Source of the DNA: Metellina segmentata
Lineage: Eukaryota > Arthropoda > Arachnida > Araneae > Tetragnathidae
Direction of reading: 5' to 3'
DNA length: 64,000 nucleotides
Assembly (NCBI GenBank): GCA_947359465.1
Contig: OX375875.1
Coordinates: 53,563,583 to 53,627,582 of the forward strand
Positions 20,935 to 32,795 of the stretch are shown piece by piece; positions within the stretch are counted from its first letter, which is position 1, and the number at the start of each line of letters is the position of its first letter. Below the pieces are notes generated by a model. The model worked only from the letters and a program-made list of their open reading frames with translations. It made no database searches and was not told where the DNA came from. The translations under genes were made by a program, and so were the position numbers.

Positions 20935-22140
20935 TTATTGATACGGCTAAGCTGTCGCCGCCTCGTAAATTATTTGTCTTTTACGTCGTAAATATATGCT
21001 CTCCGTACACGGGCGATTCCCGCAGAATTACGGGAGTATGTCGTCCGTGGATAGGGTTATGGATGCGTGGATGGATGGGTTCTGACACGCTGGAGACGGA
21101 AGGATAACAGAAACCACAGACTTAGTTCGGGAGATGGGGAAAGTTGGGGAATTTTCAATTAAGATCTACTGAGACATTGGTTGCAAAGGTACTGATGTCT
21201 TGAAACTTCTACTGTTGAGATCTGTGCTTGCATATCTTGTGATTAGTAGTAGTAAAAGTATGCGGTTCATAAAACGTAATTAAATAAAAAGTGAATACAA
21301 CTTGAACCGATTGAAATTTGTGTTCAGGGTGCAAAAAGAATATCATAATAAGTTATTGGAATTATTTTTACGGCTAAGCTTCCTTACCGCCTCGTAAATT
21401 ATTTGCCCTTTACGTCTTAAATATATGATCTCGGTACACGGAATTACTGGAGTTATTCGTCTGTGGATGAGTTGAAGGAGACACGCTGAAGACGTAAGGA
21501 TTACAGAAAGCGCTGTCTTATTTCGGTAGGTGTGAAAGTTGTGCCATTTTCAATTACGATGTACTGAGACTGGTAGCAGATTACAGCGAGACTCCTGACG
21601 TCGAACTCGTTGAAACTTTTGCTGTTGTTGAAGATGTCTGTATGCCTCGCGATTAGTTGAACAGTGGATTTATTAGTTTATAAAAAGGAAAAGCAAATGC
21701 TGAACATCATTTCCCGTTGAAACTATTGTCTTCGGCTCAGAATGAAAAGCAAAAATCGCACATTTAGTGATTGAAATGTTTGACGGCTAAGCTGGTTGGT
21801 GCCTTGTATATTGTTTGTCTTTATACCGTAAATGTATGGTCTTCGTAAACTGACAATTCCCGCAGAATTACGAGTGTATGTTGTCCGTGGGTGGGGTTAT
21901 GAATCCATGGATGGACGGATTCTGTCACGTTAAGGATAGCAGAAAGTGCAGTCTTTGTTTCGGGAGATGGGAAAATTTTTCTTTAAGATAAACTGAGACT
22001 AATTGCAAAGTGTGGAGAAGTACCCTGGTGTCTTGCAATCACTGAAACTTTTGTTGTTGTTGGTCAGTACGTGTATGTCATTTGATTGTCTGTAGATACG
22101 TCTTTTATTAAAAGTATGCGGGTCATGTAACGTCAGAATA
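20935..22140. repeat. Three diverged tandem copies of a ~420-bp unit
   Basis: ACGGCTAAGCT starts the units at 20943, 21370 and 21783 (spacings 427 and 413). Shared landmarks in order are CGCCTCGTAAATTATTTG, a TTACGTCGTAAATATATG box, CCCGCAGAATTACG, TGTCCGTGG, GGATAACAGAAA, GAGACT and GAAACTT.TGTTGTTG. Divergence is substantial, with many small indels. The first unit holds an 82-codon ORF not kept in the others. Confidence 0.8.
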
Positions 22141-22149
22141 AAAGGAATG

Positions 22150-22460
22150 CGTTAGAAGAGTAACAGAATAGCAACAGGAGGGTTGTGAGTTCGAAACTAG
22201 ATTCAACCCCAAACCGTCTTATACACGGGGGCTTGTGCATGTTAAATCTGATATAGCCTCAAATGTCCTTCACGTTGGCTTGGCTTTGTGTGGAAATTTG
22301 GTGAGTGCGTTGCCAGCTCATGTATTGTTCTCACCATTGACCATGGTTCAAAGTTACGAGGAATCGATCTAGGATCTTTCCCTTCGGGATTGATCCCGGA
22401 CCGTTGCTAATAGCCCGTTGCGTGGCTCCAGCGAGACTTTAATTAAATTATCTACCTACC
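22150..22460 (+). mobile_element. SINE, head B, full length
   Basis: Head B (AGAAGAGTAACAGAATAGCA, B box-like GAGTTCGAAACTAG), shared body and tail ending AATTAAATTATCTACCTACC. Confidence 0.82.
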
Positions 22461-23214
22461 CTTATTAACAAAATAAGAAAACCTTTGTTTTAAATATTTC
22501 TAAGTGAAGAATCTTATAATGACAAGTTTTTCTAATGCCCAAGCACTGACCAGTACAAGGTGTAAGCTGGCTGCTATTTGGGAGTGTGTGCGCAGTGGGC
22601 AGTCGTACTGACAAATATACACAACCAAGTACTTGTAAACCTTGATACCAACCCGGGAACATGTGTTGTATAGACTCGATGGCCTTAACACCAGTTAATG
22701 ACAATTATCAAAGAGCACTTCTTGTAAAGATTAAACATAACAATAGGCTTTGTGATTTGCGTCCAAAACAATGTTTTTGTTTTAAACTATTTCTAGACAA
22801 ATATTCCTCATGTGCAACATGCATAAAATGATTAGACGAGAGTAAATCGAGGATAAAACATTTTATAAGAGATTCAAATGGTGACAAACACAAACAGGAG
22901 ACAGCATACCTATGTGGTAAGAAATAAAATAACGAGTTCGTTTTGCTGAAATATACCAACTTTGTATTCCACACTCATCCATTTGCCAAAAAAAAGAAGA
23001 AAAAAACAGAAAATGTCCCTGTGGATTTTTTACCCAGAGGGAGACATTTTTTAATAAATTCCGGTTCCAAATGACAGGAGGCATGTCATTCCCTCCACCC
23101 ACCACAATGATTCGCTCTATGCCTTCTCAGTGAGAGCAATGTTAACATCAAATGCATGGATCTCCTTTTTTTTTTGTATTTTAAATATACATGTACGCGC
23201 ATAAGTGAGCCACT
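22461..23214. other. Unassigned sequence
   Basis: Overlapping minus-strand ORFs at 22465-23105 show no family features. Nothing else recognised. Confidence 0.4.
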
Positions 23215-23576
23215 TTCCGACCCCCAGTCCGTATGACGAATGGAGTCGAGGGGTCTTCCCGCCGGATCCTTCCCCCTAATGACCCCCTCCGTGCACCCGG
23301 GGGAGTCGGCTCATTTCCGGCTGGGCCGCGGCCGCCTGATTACGGAGATGGAATTTGCTCCCACTTGATGATATCCGCAGCAGAGGTCCATTTCGTATCG
23401 CTGACCCGTCACGAGACGCAGCTCGATTTCCGGGGAGGACATCTTCGTGTCCCTCTTGTGTCCGAGGGTGCGTTTTATCGACGGTTTTGTCTGCAAGGAA
23501 AGAAGTGGACGGGAGCGTTTCCTGAAACATCTGTCTGGTGGGGCTGTGTCGGGGAAGGAAGCATTTTTCATCCGAT
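23215..23576. other. GC-rich island
   Basis: Much richer in GC and CpG than its surroundings (for example GGGCCGCGGCCGCCTGATT near 23323). Overlapping ORFs of 115-132 codons run on both strands, which is expected in stop-poor GC-rich DNA, and none resembles a known protein. It abuts the ~180-bp tandem array. It could be a promoter or CpG island, an exon of an unseen gene, or an unclassified repeat. Confidence 0.5.
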
Positions 23577-24309
23577 GGCATTGGCTTGAAATGTCCACTG
23601 CGCCAGCAAACAGTGGGATGTAGGTTCCGTTCCTTCCTTGTGTGCATTTTATCTGCATCAGTAAAGCTTTTCATGTATGTATATATCTACTTAACGCTGT
23701 CTTGTGTCTGACGCAGCTTGGCCAGATGTGGTTGTAAAACTCGACCAAACCACTAGCACCTTGGCATTGGCTTGAAATGTCCACTTCGCCAACATACAGT
23801 GGGATGTAGGTTCCGTTCCTTCCATTTCTTATGCATCAGTAAAGCTTTTCATGTGTGCATAAATCTACTTAACGCTGTCTTGTGTTTGGCGCAGCTTGGC
23901 CAGATGTGGTTGTAAAACTCAACCAAACCACTAGCACCTTGGCATTGTCTTGAAATGTCCACTTCGCCAACATACAGTGGGATGTAGGTTCAGGTTCCTT
24001 ACATTTCTTATGCATCAGTAAAGCTTTTCATGTGTGTATATATCTACTTAACGATGTCTTGTGTTTGGCACAGCTTGGCCAGATGTGGTTGTAAAACTCA
24101 ACCAAACCACGATCACCTTGGCATTGGCATGAAATGTCCACTGCGCCCGCTAACAGTGGGATGTAGGTTCCGTTCCTTCCTTGCGTGCATTTCTTCTGCA
24201 TCAGTCAAGCTTTACATGTGTGTATATATCTATTTACTTAACGCTGTTCTTGTGTTTGGCGCAGCTTGGCCAAATGTGGATATAAAACTCAACCAAACTA
24301 TTAGCACCT
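23577..24309 (+). repeat. Four tandem copies of a ~180-bp unit (R2-related)
   Basis: Units begin GGCATTG.CTTGAAATGTCC at 23577, 23763, 23941 and 24120 (spacings 186, 178, 179) and are close in sequence. Each contains CAGTAAAGCTTTTCATGTG and TTGGCCAGATGTGGTTGTAA, the core of the dispersed R2 repeat. Confidence 0.9.
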
Positions 24310-24597
24310 GACGAGTTGTTGTCATATGAACCATGGATCGATGTCACGAGTGTTGTCCTCGGATCTTTCTGTAACGTATCCTTTGTGTATTCATCGCTTA
24401 AATGTCGGTAAAACTTTTCTTGTGTGCGCATGTCTTTTAATTGTCGTTTGTGTTTGTCGCATATTAAAAAATTACGATCCTTGTGCCACCACAAAAACCC
24501 ACCGGGTTGAAATGTTGCCCACTTCAAAATCAAGACGTAGCAAACTCTTCTGTAGTAACGGTTTGCAGTAACGTAGGAAGAAGCTAAGGTGAGAATT
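24310..24597 (+). repeat. SINE scrap and diverged R2 copy
   Basis: 24318-24372 resembles the SINE distal body (GTTGTCCTCGGATCTTTC). 24395-24520 resembles R2 (AAAACTTTTCTTGTGTGCGC followed by CTTGTGCCACCACAAAAACC). Confidence 0.5.
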
Positions 24598-24702
24598 CTC
24601 GTCATCTGACAGTGGTTCAATATTACGAGGTGTTGCCCTCGAATCTTTCTCTTCGGGGATGATCTCGGATCGTCACCAATACACCGTTCTGTTTCTCCAC
24701 AG
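24598..24702 (+). mobile_element. SINE 3' half, plus strand
   Basis: Starts GTCATCTGACAGTGGTTCAA and ends at an eroded tail. It meets the next SINE tail to tail. Confidence 0.7.
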
Positions 24703-24905
24703 AGGAGGTAGGTAGTTTAATTTACGTTGAACTGGAGTGGTACAACATGCTACAAGCGATGAACCGAGATGGACAACATCTGGGCCGGAACTCTCTCTTT
24801 CTCTCTCTCCAAACTTTCGCACCTCGCCATCGTAAAAGAATGTGAAGCCAATTCAGATTTAACGTGCATCAGTTCCGGTTGCGATTCTCTTAAATAGGCT
24901 ACTCG
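24703..24905 (-). mobile_element. SINE, minus strand, tail-to-tail partner
   Basis: Begins GAGGTAGGTAGTTTAATTTA (inverted tail) and continues through body sequence to a decayed head near 24900. It contains a short CTCTCTTTCTCTCTCT expansion within the body. Confidence 0.65.
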
Positions 24906-25029
24906 CGGCTAAACCTAGAGACGAGGGCTCTAGTCACTTTTCGAATGATTGCATCAAATAGTTTTAGATCAGTTCTGCATGGGAACACTTGTTAGAATTA
25001 TTTCGACATTTATTAACAAACGAAGATGA

Positions 25030-25150
25030 TAATGGTAATTTTAGTTATCGCCGTACTAGAGCAGCACAATGGGCTCTTGACGACGGTCCGGGATCAGTCC
25101 CTTAAGGGAAAGATCCGAGGACAACACCTCGTAATTTTGAACCACGGTCA
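25030..25150 (-). mobile_element. SINE 3' portion, 5'-truncated
   Basis: The inverted tail GTAATTTTAGTTATCGCCGT is followed by the CCCTTAAGGG palindrome region and stops after GAACCACGGTCAGG. Confidence 0.75.
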
Positions 25151-26682
25151 GGACGTAACAAACTAGAAGGATATAAAACTGAAAAGAACGCGAATACGCC
25201 GAACTTTCTTTTGCACTCTTCCAATTCATTCAAATTTCAAATTAATTTTTTATCGCATTCTATAAGATGGTTCGTTTGCCTCGTCCATAATTAAAAATAC
25301 ATTCACTAATATCATAATTTACGCGTGTTTAATAAATATAATATCAAGACGCAACAGGTTGCAGGTGATCACAAATCCATTCGCTGACTTTCAAACCACC
25401 ATATTTTTTTTTAATTTTTAACTCATCGTGACCCACGAAAGTACAACACGGGGCAAACCCCCTCATATATCTTGGCAAAAATAAAAAAGGTTTTAATAGA
25501 AAACGTATTTTAAATAATAAATTTTAATTTATGATTCATAACAATATCGACAGGAAATATTCAGTTTCATTCCATTCAACAACAGAATTCATAAAAATGT
25601 GATTTATTAAAATTAAATCCATCTGAAACTTTTTAACAAAACATTCATGAATAACAACAGGAATGAAATAAAATCAAAATGAGCTATTGTCACTACTTTT
25701 TTGTTTTCCGGTATTATGTTATTTTTAAGGTATAAAAATTCTTTAGATTGTCTCATTGGCAGCCTTTAACTGCACACTCCGTAAATAGAGCCGCAAATTT
25801 TTGAAAAGTAACATTGTGTCATAAATTAAACATAAGCGTCGTTGTTTTGTAAAAATAAAAATGCTTGAATGTGTTTTGTTAAATCCTAATATTCATTGGA
25901 GATATTTATACAGTCCCCTTTTATTAAAACAGAATAAAAACTCAATACTGGCCTGTTATCTTAGACTAAGATTAAGTATAATGTAAACCCCTAATAATTG
26001 ACCTTGTATAGTAACAGAATAAAGATATTAAATTTTCGGGTCTAAATCTTTTATTCTCAATAATGGATCTTTTAAATTGTTCTTTTTTTTTTAATTATTA
26101 GTTCGAAACTGCAACTTGCTTTATAATGATGTTGAATCGTTTTTCTTTTTCGTTTCACACAGGAAAAAATACATATAGCGTTCAATTTTCAACTATTATT
26201 TCTTCAAAATCTGCAAGAATAAAAAATTTAATGTATATTTTCCAAACCTAATAAAGAATAAATGATATGCATATTGTACACTAATATTTTGAATCTCTTA
26301 AAGTCTGATTTATACCTCAAACTGTTAAAATTGGTTATAAATGTAATCGTTATCTTTGTACATCTTGCTATTCCAATAAGAGTATTTATTCTTTAAATTG
26401 AATTTATCCGTCTCTTTATCCACCATTAACTATCCTAATTTAATCGAATATACAAATGATTTCTTATTAACTGCTCACAAAATGAAGAGGTTAAATCTGA
26501 TATCACGTCCCATCTATCTGATCTTTTCATGATTTAAAGAACACATCAAAAGTTTAGACTAATGTAATCGCATGGCGTATATTCATTTTACATCAGTTTT
26601 ATTTATTTAAAAATTGTTTAACGTTTCTGTAGAAGCGTGTTTTTTTACGGTATTTACACGCCTTCAATCGATTTGATTAAAC
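25151..26682. other. Unassigned AT-rich sequence
   Basis: No ORF above 60 codons and no repeat recognised in about 1.5 kb. Confidence 0.5.
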
Positions 26683-27480
26683 ATTATAGCAAGCCGGAAA
26701 GAATCAGCGAAACTTATGTTAAATTGCTTTTCAGTTTAAATGAATGCAACTAGAAGTTCCAGGGAAACTTTTCTTTATTGGTGTTCAGTTAAATAGGCAA
26801 AATCAGCTTTACCTGGGGAACCGCTGGATCATGACAAGAGACCGAGACTTTCCGTCAGATGCAGAGGGAATGTATTCGCCTAGAACCTATGGAGAACCTA
26901 TGGAACCTATATAGAACCTCAGTCGTAAGAGATGGGCATCATTGGTGTATAGCGTCCGGAGATGTCGTTCGGCAAGCCAGAAAGGGGTCGAAGCACCCCC
27001 TTCTCGTTAGGACAAGAGCTTCGTTTCACCTCGACTCTCGCCAATCCAGCGAGAATCCCCAAGTTCCGCACATACATAGGAGGAAGTGAGGGCCATAGGA
27101 AATCGTAACATAACACTTACTATATACCAAAAAGTACTTCATGGTAGAGTTGGGGGTTGCATACTACCCAATCTTCGTTTATCCATGCGGCAATGCAAGG
27201 ATGGAGGATGTGATATGACATTAACAGTGTCTGCTATCACAGCGCCCCCTAGAGATTGAAAGTAATTACAACCATGGCGATTCAACTATCCATCGTGGGC
27301 CATCCATCGAATTTGCAAATTTATGCGTGTTTAAATCGCGTCCATTACAGCAAGCCAGAAAGAATCAGCGTAATTACTATCTACCAAAAAGTACTTATTG
27401 TTAGAGTTGGGTTACACTGATATATATACTATCCAATCGTCCGGTTAACTTTTGGAGTGGTAGCTACGCTCGCTACAAAC
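26683..27480 (+). repeat. R1 repeat, two units, one interrupted
   Basis: AGCAAGCCGGAAAGAATCAG at 26690 and AGCAAGCCAGAAAGAATCAG at 27350 each lead to ACCAAAAAGTACTT and TAGAGTTGGG (27127-27155 and 27384-27412). In the first unit these two parts are separated by about 395 bp of unrelated sequence. Other R1 copies lie at 36345, 49055, 49990 and 50510. Confidence 0.7.
26719..27112. mobile_element. Insertion inside R1, class unknown
   Basis: The sequence between AACTTA (left) and CACTTA (right) is absent from other R1 copies. It is GC-richer than R1 and holds a 76-codon ORF (26859-27089) I do not recognise. A direct repeat AGAACCTATGG occurs at 26882-26902. The 5-6 bp ACTTA match is a possible TSD. 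Confidence 0.45.
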
Positions 27481-28021
27481 ATATTAATCTCTTACCACAA
27501 GGCTTATAACAATATATATAAAGATCATGTGCTAAAAGGTTCGTTTTGTTTGTGTTTTCTGCTCTATGATCTATTTTGGCACATCATTGCTTAGATGAGA
27601 TACAGTATGCAACGATTAGGTCGGATACATTGCTCCTACTTGGTGAGGAGATTCTCTATTTTCACATATCCGTCTCGACTGCTTCATGAATGATAGCGTA
27701 GTGATTTATACGATAGTTAAACTTATGTTTTATATACAAGTACTTGTACCCGTTGTATAAGTTCATATACTATAGATATTAAATACCTTCCTAAGGAATC
27801 GGCTCAATTCAACCAAAGTAACTGATTAAGAAGTGAATTTTTTTGGAACCTCTCCTATAAGTGCAATCTTCTCATGAACCTATGAATTCTTTAAACATAT
27901 CCCCTCTTCATATACACTTTGGCCATCGTGGATCAGTAGGTATGCCCACTGCGCTAGCAACCTTCGAGTTGTAGGTGGCGCATGTTCTTCGATTCCTGTC
28001 AGGTGCATTCCTCCCTGGATG
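27481..28021. other. Unassigned sequence
   Basis: Nothing recognised up to the Tc1 element. Confidence 0.45.
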
Positions 28022-28023
28022 TA

Positions 28024-28538
28024 CCCTACCCTACAATAACGGACCAGGCAGCAGGATGTGATGGTATAAGGGAAAGAATAATGCTTTAATAGGGGGTGGG
28101 GGTCCCCACGTGCTGCAATTACACTAGAAACCTTTCTGGGCATACATTCAATAAGGTTTTAATACACAGCTATGGGTATTTGTGGCCATTCCTGCTGCAA
28201 GATTGTCACCAGCTCAGCTGTAGACTTCGGACGTGGTTCCCTGGTCCGTAAGCGTCGCTCTAACTCGTCCCACAAATATTCTATGACTTTTAGGTCGGGA
28301 CTCTGAGCAGGCCAGGGAAGACATTTTACATCCATATCTTAATGCCACTGCTTGATCCATTCCATAAAATTTCCAGAGCGTAGGAAGAACCTGATTGTCC
28401 AAAATGTTCATGTAGGCATTCAATTGATCAGGAACAACATGCAAAGGTCACAGGCCATACCACGAAAAACAACCCCCAAACAAGGAGTCGGATTTTATGC
28501 AAATCCGCTGGCATCTGTTCCATTATTGTAGTGTAGTG
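28024..28538 (-). mobile_element. Tc1-like element, same deletion derivative as 7632-8200
   Basis: The ends CCCTACCCTACAATAACGGA and inverted CACTACACTACAATAATGGA are flanked by TA. The internal order matches the 7632 element, including the deletion junction near GGCCATACCACGAAA...AGTCGGATTTTATGC. It is more decayed. Confidence 0.85.
28082..28444 (-). pseudogene. Tc1-type transposase remnant, frame broken
   Basis: On the minus strand, MHVVPDQLNAYMNILDNQVLPT matches the start of the 7695-8147 frame. Frameshifts follow near the second catalytic region, and the PRKVSSVIAARGDPHP end lies in another frame (28082-28143). Not functional. Confidence 0.8.
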
Positions 28539-28539
28539 T

Positions 28540-28690
28540 ATTTCACTCTTTTGTTTCAGTAAACATTTCATTGTGTGTAGTGTCTGTCTATTACTTGATG
28601 TTATATGTCTTCTGTCTGACGTAGTATCGCCAAATATGACCCTTGCGCTATAATACCCCCAAACCAACCAACACCTCTCATGCTTAAAAT
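28540..28690 (+). repeat. R2 repeat, single diverged copy
   Basis: TTTCAGTAAACATTTCATTG, then a TGTCTATTACTTGATG segment, CGCCAAATATGACCCTTGCG and a CAAACCAACCAACACC end. It begins right at the Tc1 boundary. Confidence 0.6.
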
Positions 28691-30875
28691 GTGTATGATG
28701 TTTCAATATATTCAAAATATGATGCTTCAATAGTTCACGCGTCATTAAACCGTGAAATTATCCTTAGTTTAATTTCAATTGATGATCATTGAATTTAACA
28801 TGAAGCAATTTATTTTAATTTTGTTATTGAAGCCTGCTAAGCTGGGTAAGTGCTGCAAGGTGGAATGCGAAGAAAGCAGGCCGCGTGTTTTTGTTTTATG
28901 AAGGGAGAAGGGTGAGAGATGAGTGAGGAAGGAACTGATAATAATTTTCGATTGTTAGGGGAATTATTTCTTAAACATCAATGCGACACGCTAAATTTTT
29001 ATCATTCAAAAAACTTGTTCCAAATTAATCCTACTGTAAAAATCCTTGAAATATTCCCCAAAATTTAATTCTTTAATTAGCCCACAATTTATGCTTTAAA
29101 TCATACGTGAGAAAGTTTGCTCTGCGCAAACGTGCTTCCTAAATTACTTAAACAGACAGTAGACTTTGAAAAGAAACCGAAAAACCTTTTTTATTTTACT
29201 TAAATTCATATCAAATCCTGTAAATATTCAAATGCAAAAACATTTTTTGAATTCGATCATTTTTGACGAAGTTACATGTACAATAACATATTGCAGATTA
29301 AGTACAATAGGATATTGCAAATTAGTAAGTCTTCTACAAACACGCTATTTTTATTTATGGAGATTTCTAGACATTTTTCTGGATTCAAAATGTGTCTTGC
29401 TTGTCTCAGATGACCTGAATTTGTTTCGATAATCCTTGAAATCTGTTGTATATATTTAAATCCAAATGGAGAAATTGATCATGCTTCCAAATTTTGAAAC
29501 GTTGATTCAAAATATTACATAACTTATACTTATTTGCAAAAATTAACTTGTTTAGTACAGTTTTTTCTTTGCAATTGAGCGATACACTTACCAATTAGAG
29601 TTAATTTGATTAATATGTGTATAAACTATTACGTGGGTTGAAATTTTTACAATACCTGGAAAATTAAGCCGCCTGGAAACTCAATTTTTGCAAAGTTATC
29701 AATATTTTTTTACGTTTTATGTAATAACTTCCGAACGACTTAATATTTTGGATCTAATTGTATAGGATTTTTAATAGAAAACCACAAACAGTGTGAAAAT
29801 TTCATAGAAATAGTATAATAACTGTAAAAGTTTGTTTAGAAAGTGTACTGTGCGCTTAACATTTTCTGTGCGTTCACTAACACATTTTTAATTTTACCCT
29901 TTCCCGACTTCAGGAGAAATCAATTAAGCAAGTTTCTTCAAATTTCGACACGTCTTTGTGCATTGTAGTTCCTTTTTCTCGAGTTGCAAGTCCGTCAGAG
30001 AAACGCTGATCCTTCTATATACTAAGAAAATAAAAGTCTTGTTCAGACATGTAATGTGAATCCGTGTCTGCTGCTTTGAGAAATCTTTCACCTTTCCTTC
30101 TCATTTCGCCGACATTCTTATATCTACCCGATACAGTTCCCGAGTTGTGAGCTAGGCCTTGCATTTGCACATTGTCAGAAAACATGGAGGCTGTAGAAAG
30201 AGCGCGCAGCATGCCTTCGATTTTAAATAAACACAACCAGCAATTGAATTTCCGATATTATGAATTATATACTTGTTCGGTCTTTGTAGGATCGTTCTAC
30301 GATTCGAATAAAAGATGCTTTTGGATATTCGTATTTATTTTGTTCTTAATTTCCGGTCGACGTCTTACTCCACCGAAATAGCCACGGACAATTTAGTCAC
30401 GGGTGATTTTCAATCTTTATTAGTCGTTTCATTAATTTTGAAGTTTTACTTAAATTCTGAGTCGCTAACACAGTTAAATAAAGTCACCAGCCCTCGTGCC
30501 ATACATTCCAACGTCCTGTTCCCAACGGACCCACGAAAACAAAAGCAACGTGAAGTGAACAACTCGCAGAACCGGCGACTTGTAGCAACAAATAACCTTA
30601 TTATGTGAACAAAAGGGGGGGAGTCCGGGGAGGAAATTCTCTGCGCAGGAAATTGTGATATTTGTAATCTCTTTGCTACAGGAGATGGACAAACACGGTG
30701 ATCAAATCAGTTTTATTTTATTTGTTTTTCTTTTCTTTCGTCCAATCACCCATCAAGCCCGGAAACGGTCAGTTCGAGAAAACTGGAGGGGGAGCTATTT
30801 CCGACGCCCAACCGGGAGATATAATATATTGTACACGATTATTTGATATGCGGTATCTGGAAAATAGCTCCAAAG
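28691..30875. other. Unassigned AT-rich sequence
   Basis: No gene recognised. ORFs here (for example 29166-29432, 30315-30608) are AT-rich and without family features. 30480-30640 is moderately GC-richer. Confidence 0.45.
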
Positions 30876-31995
30876 GTATATTTAGCTTTGACATCGCTTT
30901 TTACCAATGGCATGGAAAGCTTTTTCTATTCGCTTTAATACGTGTTATCAGTATAATTCATCGATATGTTGTACTAAAAGGTATATCTCAAATTTTAGAA
31001 ATTATTTTCTGCATAGGGAGCGAGTATAATAAAAATGCTCTCTGTAGCTTGCTATTGGTATTGGTATTAATTCGTGTTATTGGTATGCTATATCAAAAGG
31101 TTGATACATATTTCTTGTAATGAAAGTAGTGTGTATAAGTTAACAGCATGATGTCTATATGTAATAGTATTAATACGTATGCCTACCAACCGGTATATTG
31201 GTTAAGGTGTTAGGCTCTAGATAGGAAGGTTCCTGGTTTGAATCCGGGTCCGGGCATGGATGTTTGTAAGCGTATGGTATAGAGGCGTCTGGTGCACCTT
31301 AAATCTGTCGTGGCCGAAAGTCCTCACTTTGGGTTGGTGTGGAAGTTTGGAGAGTGGGGAGTCAGCTCAGGTGTTGCTTCGTCATCTGACCGTGGTTCAT
31401 AATTACGAGGCGTTGTCTTCGGATCTTTCCCTTAAGAGACTGATCCCGGACCTTCGTCAATAGCCCGTTGTGTTTCTCTAGTACGACGTTAACTAAAATT
31501 ACCATTACCTATTAATACGTATTATTGTAATGTACCAAAAGGTTGATCTATGATTTTAGAAATTATTTCCTGTACGGGGTGTTGGTTCTATATAAGTTAA
31601 GAAGGATCTTTATAGCTCACTATTTGTAGAGTTATTTAATACCAATTATCGGTATAGTCCATCGGTGTGTTTTGCTAATGATTGATCCACAGTTTTAGAA
31701 ATTATTTTCTGTAAAGGAAGTAATGGTGTATAAGTATAAAGTATGTTCTCTATATGTACAAGTATTAATACGTGTAATAGGTATGTTATACCAAAAGGTT
31801 GATTCAGAGGGTTTTCGAAATTATTTTCTGTAAAGGAAGCTGTGCATGAACTGAAAGTACTCTCTATAGCTCTTTATTTGTACTGATATTAAAACGCGTT
31901 ATCGTGTTCTATTTCATTGGAATGTTATACCAAAGATTGCTCCTTGATTTTAGAAATTATTTTCTATACAAGTAGTATGGCGTGTATAAAAATGC
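30876..31995. repeat. Decayed tandem array of ~120-140-bp units with two SINE insertions
   Basis: GAAATTATTTTCTG-type motifs recur at about 30998, 31558, 31697, 31819 and 31954. Between them come TATTAATACGTGTTAT and ACCAAAAGGTTGAT motifs. The 31181-31509 SINE sits in one of the TATTAATACGTAT motifs. Confidence 0.72.
31181..31509 (+). mobile_element. SINE, head A, full length, perfect 13-bp TSD
   Basis: TATTAATACGTAT at 31168-31180 is repeated exactly at 31510-31522. Head, B box (GGTTTGAATCC), body and ATTACCATTACC tail are all present. Confidence 0.93.
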
Positions 31996-32010
31996 TTTAT
32001 AAAGTTTTGG

Positions 32011-32067
32011 TAAGTAGGGGGGTATTTTAATTAACTTTGCACTGGAGCAACATAACGGTCTATTATA
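32011..32067 (-). mobile_element. 57-bp SINE tail insertion with 13-bp TSD
   Basis: TATAAAGTTTTGG at 31998-32010 is repeated at 32068-32080. The insert holds only the tail, starting at the hairpin loop (ATAGACCGTTATGTTGCTCC on the minus strand). Confidence 0.88.
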
Positions 32068-32795
32068 TATAAAGTTTTGGAATTATCACTCTGGTATGAA
32101 CGAATACCAACAAGTTGTTTATTTCTTCAGAACTAATTTCATTTCTTATTTTAGGAGGTAGCCTCTTTAGGATTGCTCTTTTTAGGAACTTAAAATTTAA
32201 TTTTACCTGGACTTCTGCAGTATATATGAGTTGTAATGATTTTTTCAAATTAGTTCACTTCGTTATAGGTATCTTATTAATATACTAGCAAAATACCCGA
32301 CCTTGCTCGGTTTGAATTGGTATACTCTAGATTGAAGAGATAATCAAAATATATAATGACTTACGTTTTTTGTGGAATAAAAATTTATTTGAACACCTTT
32401 CGCCATCCTTATAATTTCTACAACTTACTTTGGACACAAATCCTACACATGCATATCCATTCATGTAATACATTTCACATACATCGCACCCTTGCTGTAT
32501 GAGAAAGCTACAAAATGACGAAAGGAGACACTAAGGTTACTACAACAAAAGACGATTTTGAGGGAGATTTGGAATTCCCTTTCTTAAGTTCTTTTCGTGT
32601 TCAACTCAATTAATAAAAATTACGATTTACGGCAAGTGCTCTCGCACTCATAGTCAACAAAACAATATTTTTTTTACTTGTGGCACTCTTGCATCCGGCA
32701 TGTGACATTGTGGAACTTTGCAATCTTCTCCTGTCATTATGACAACGAATTTTTTAATGTTTGAAAAGTTCTAGTTCAGATTTTTTAAACATTAT

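Noticed and set aside
23233..23674. Three overlapping ORFs of 115-132 codons on both strands in the GC-rich island
   Set aside because: Stop-poor GC-rich DNA gives such ORFs by chance. No domain, signal peptide or codon pattern singles out one frame.
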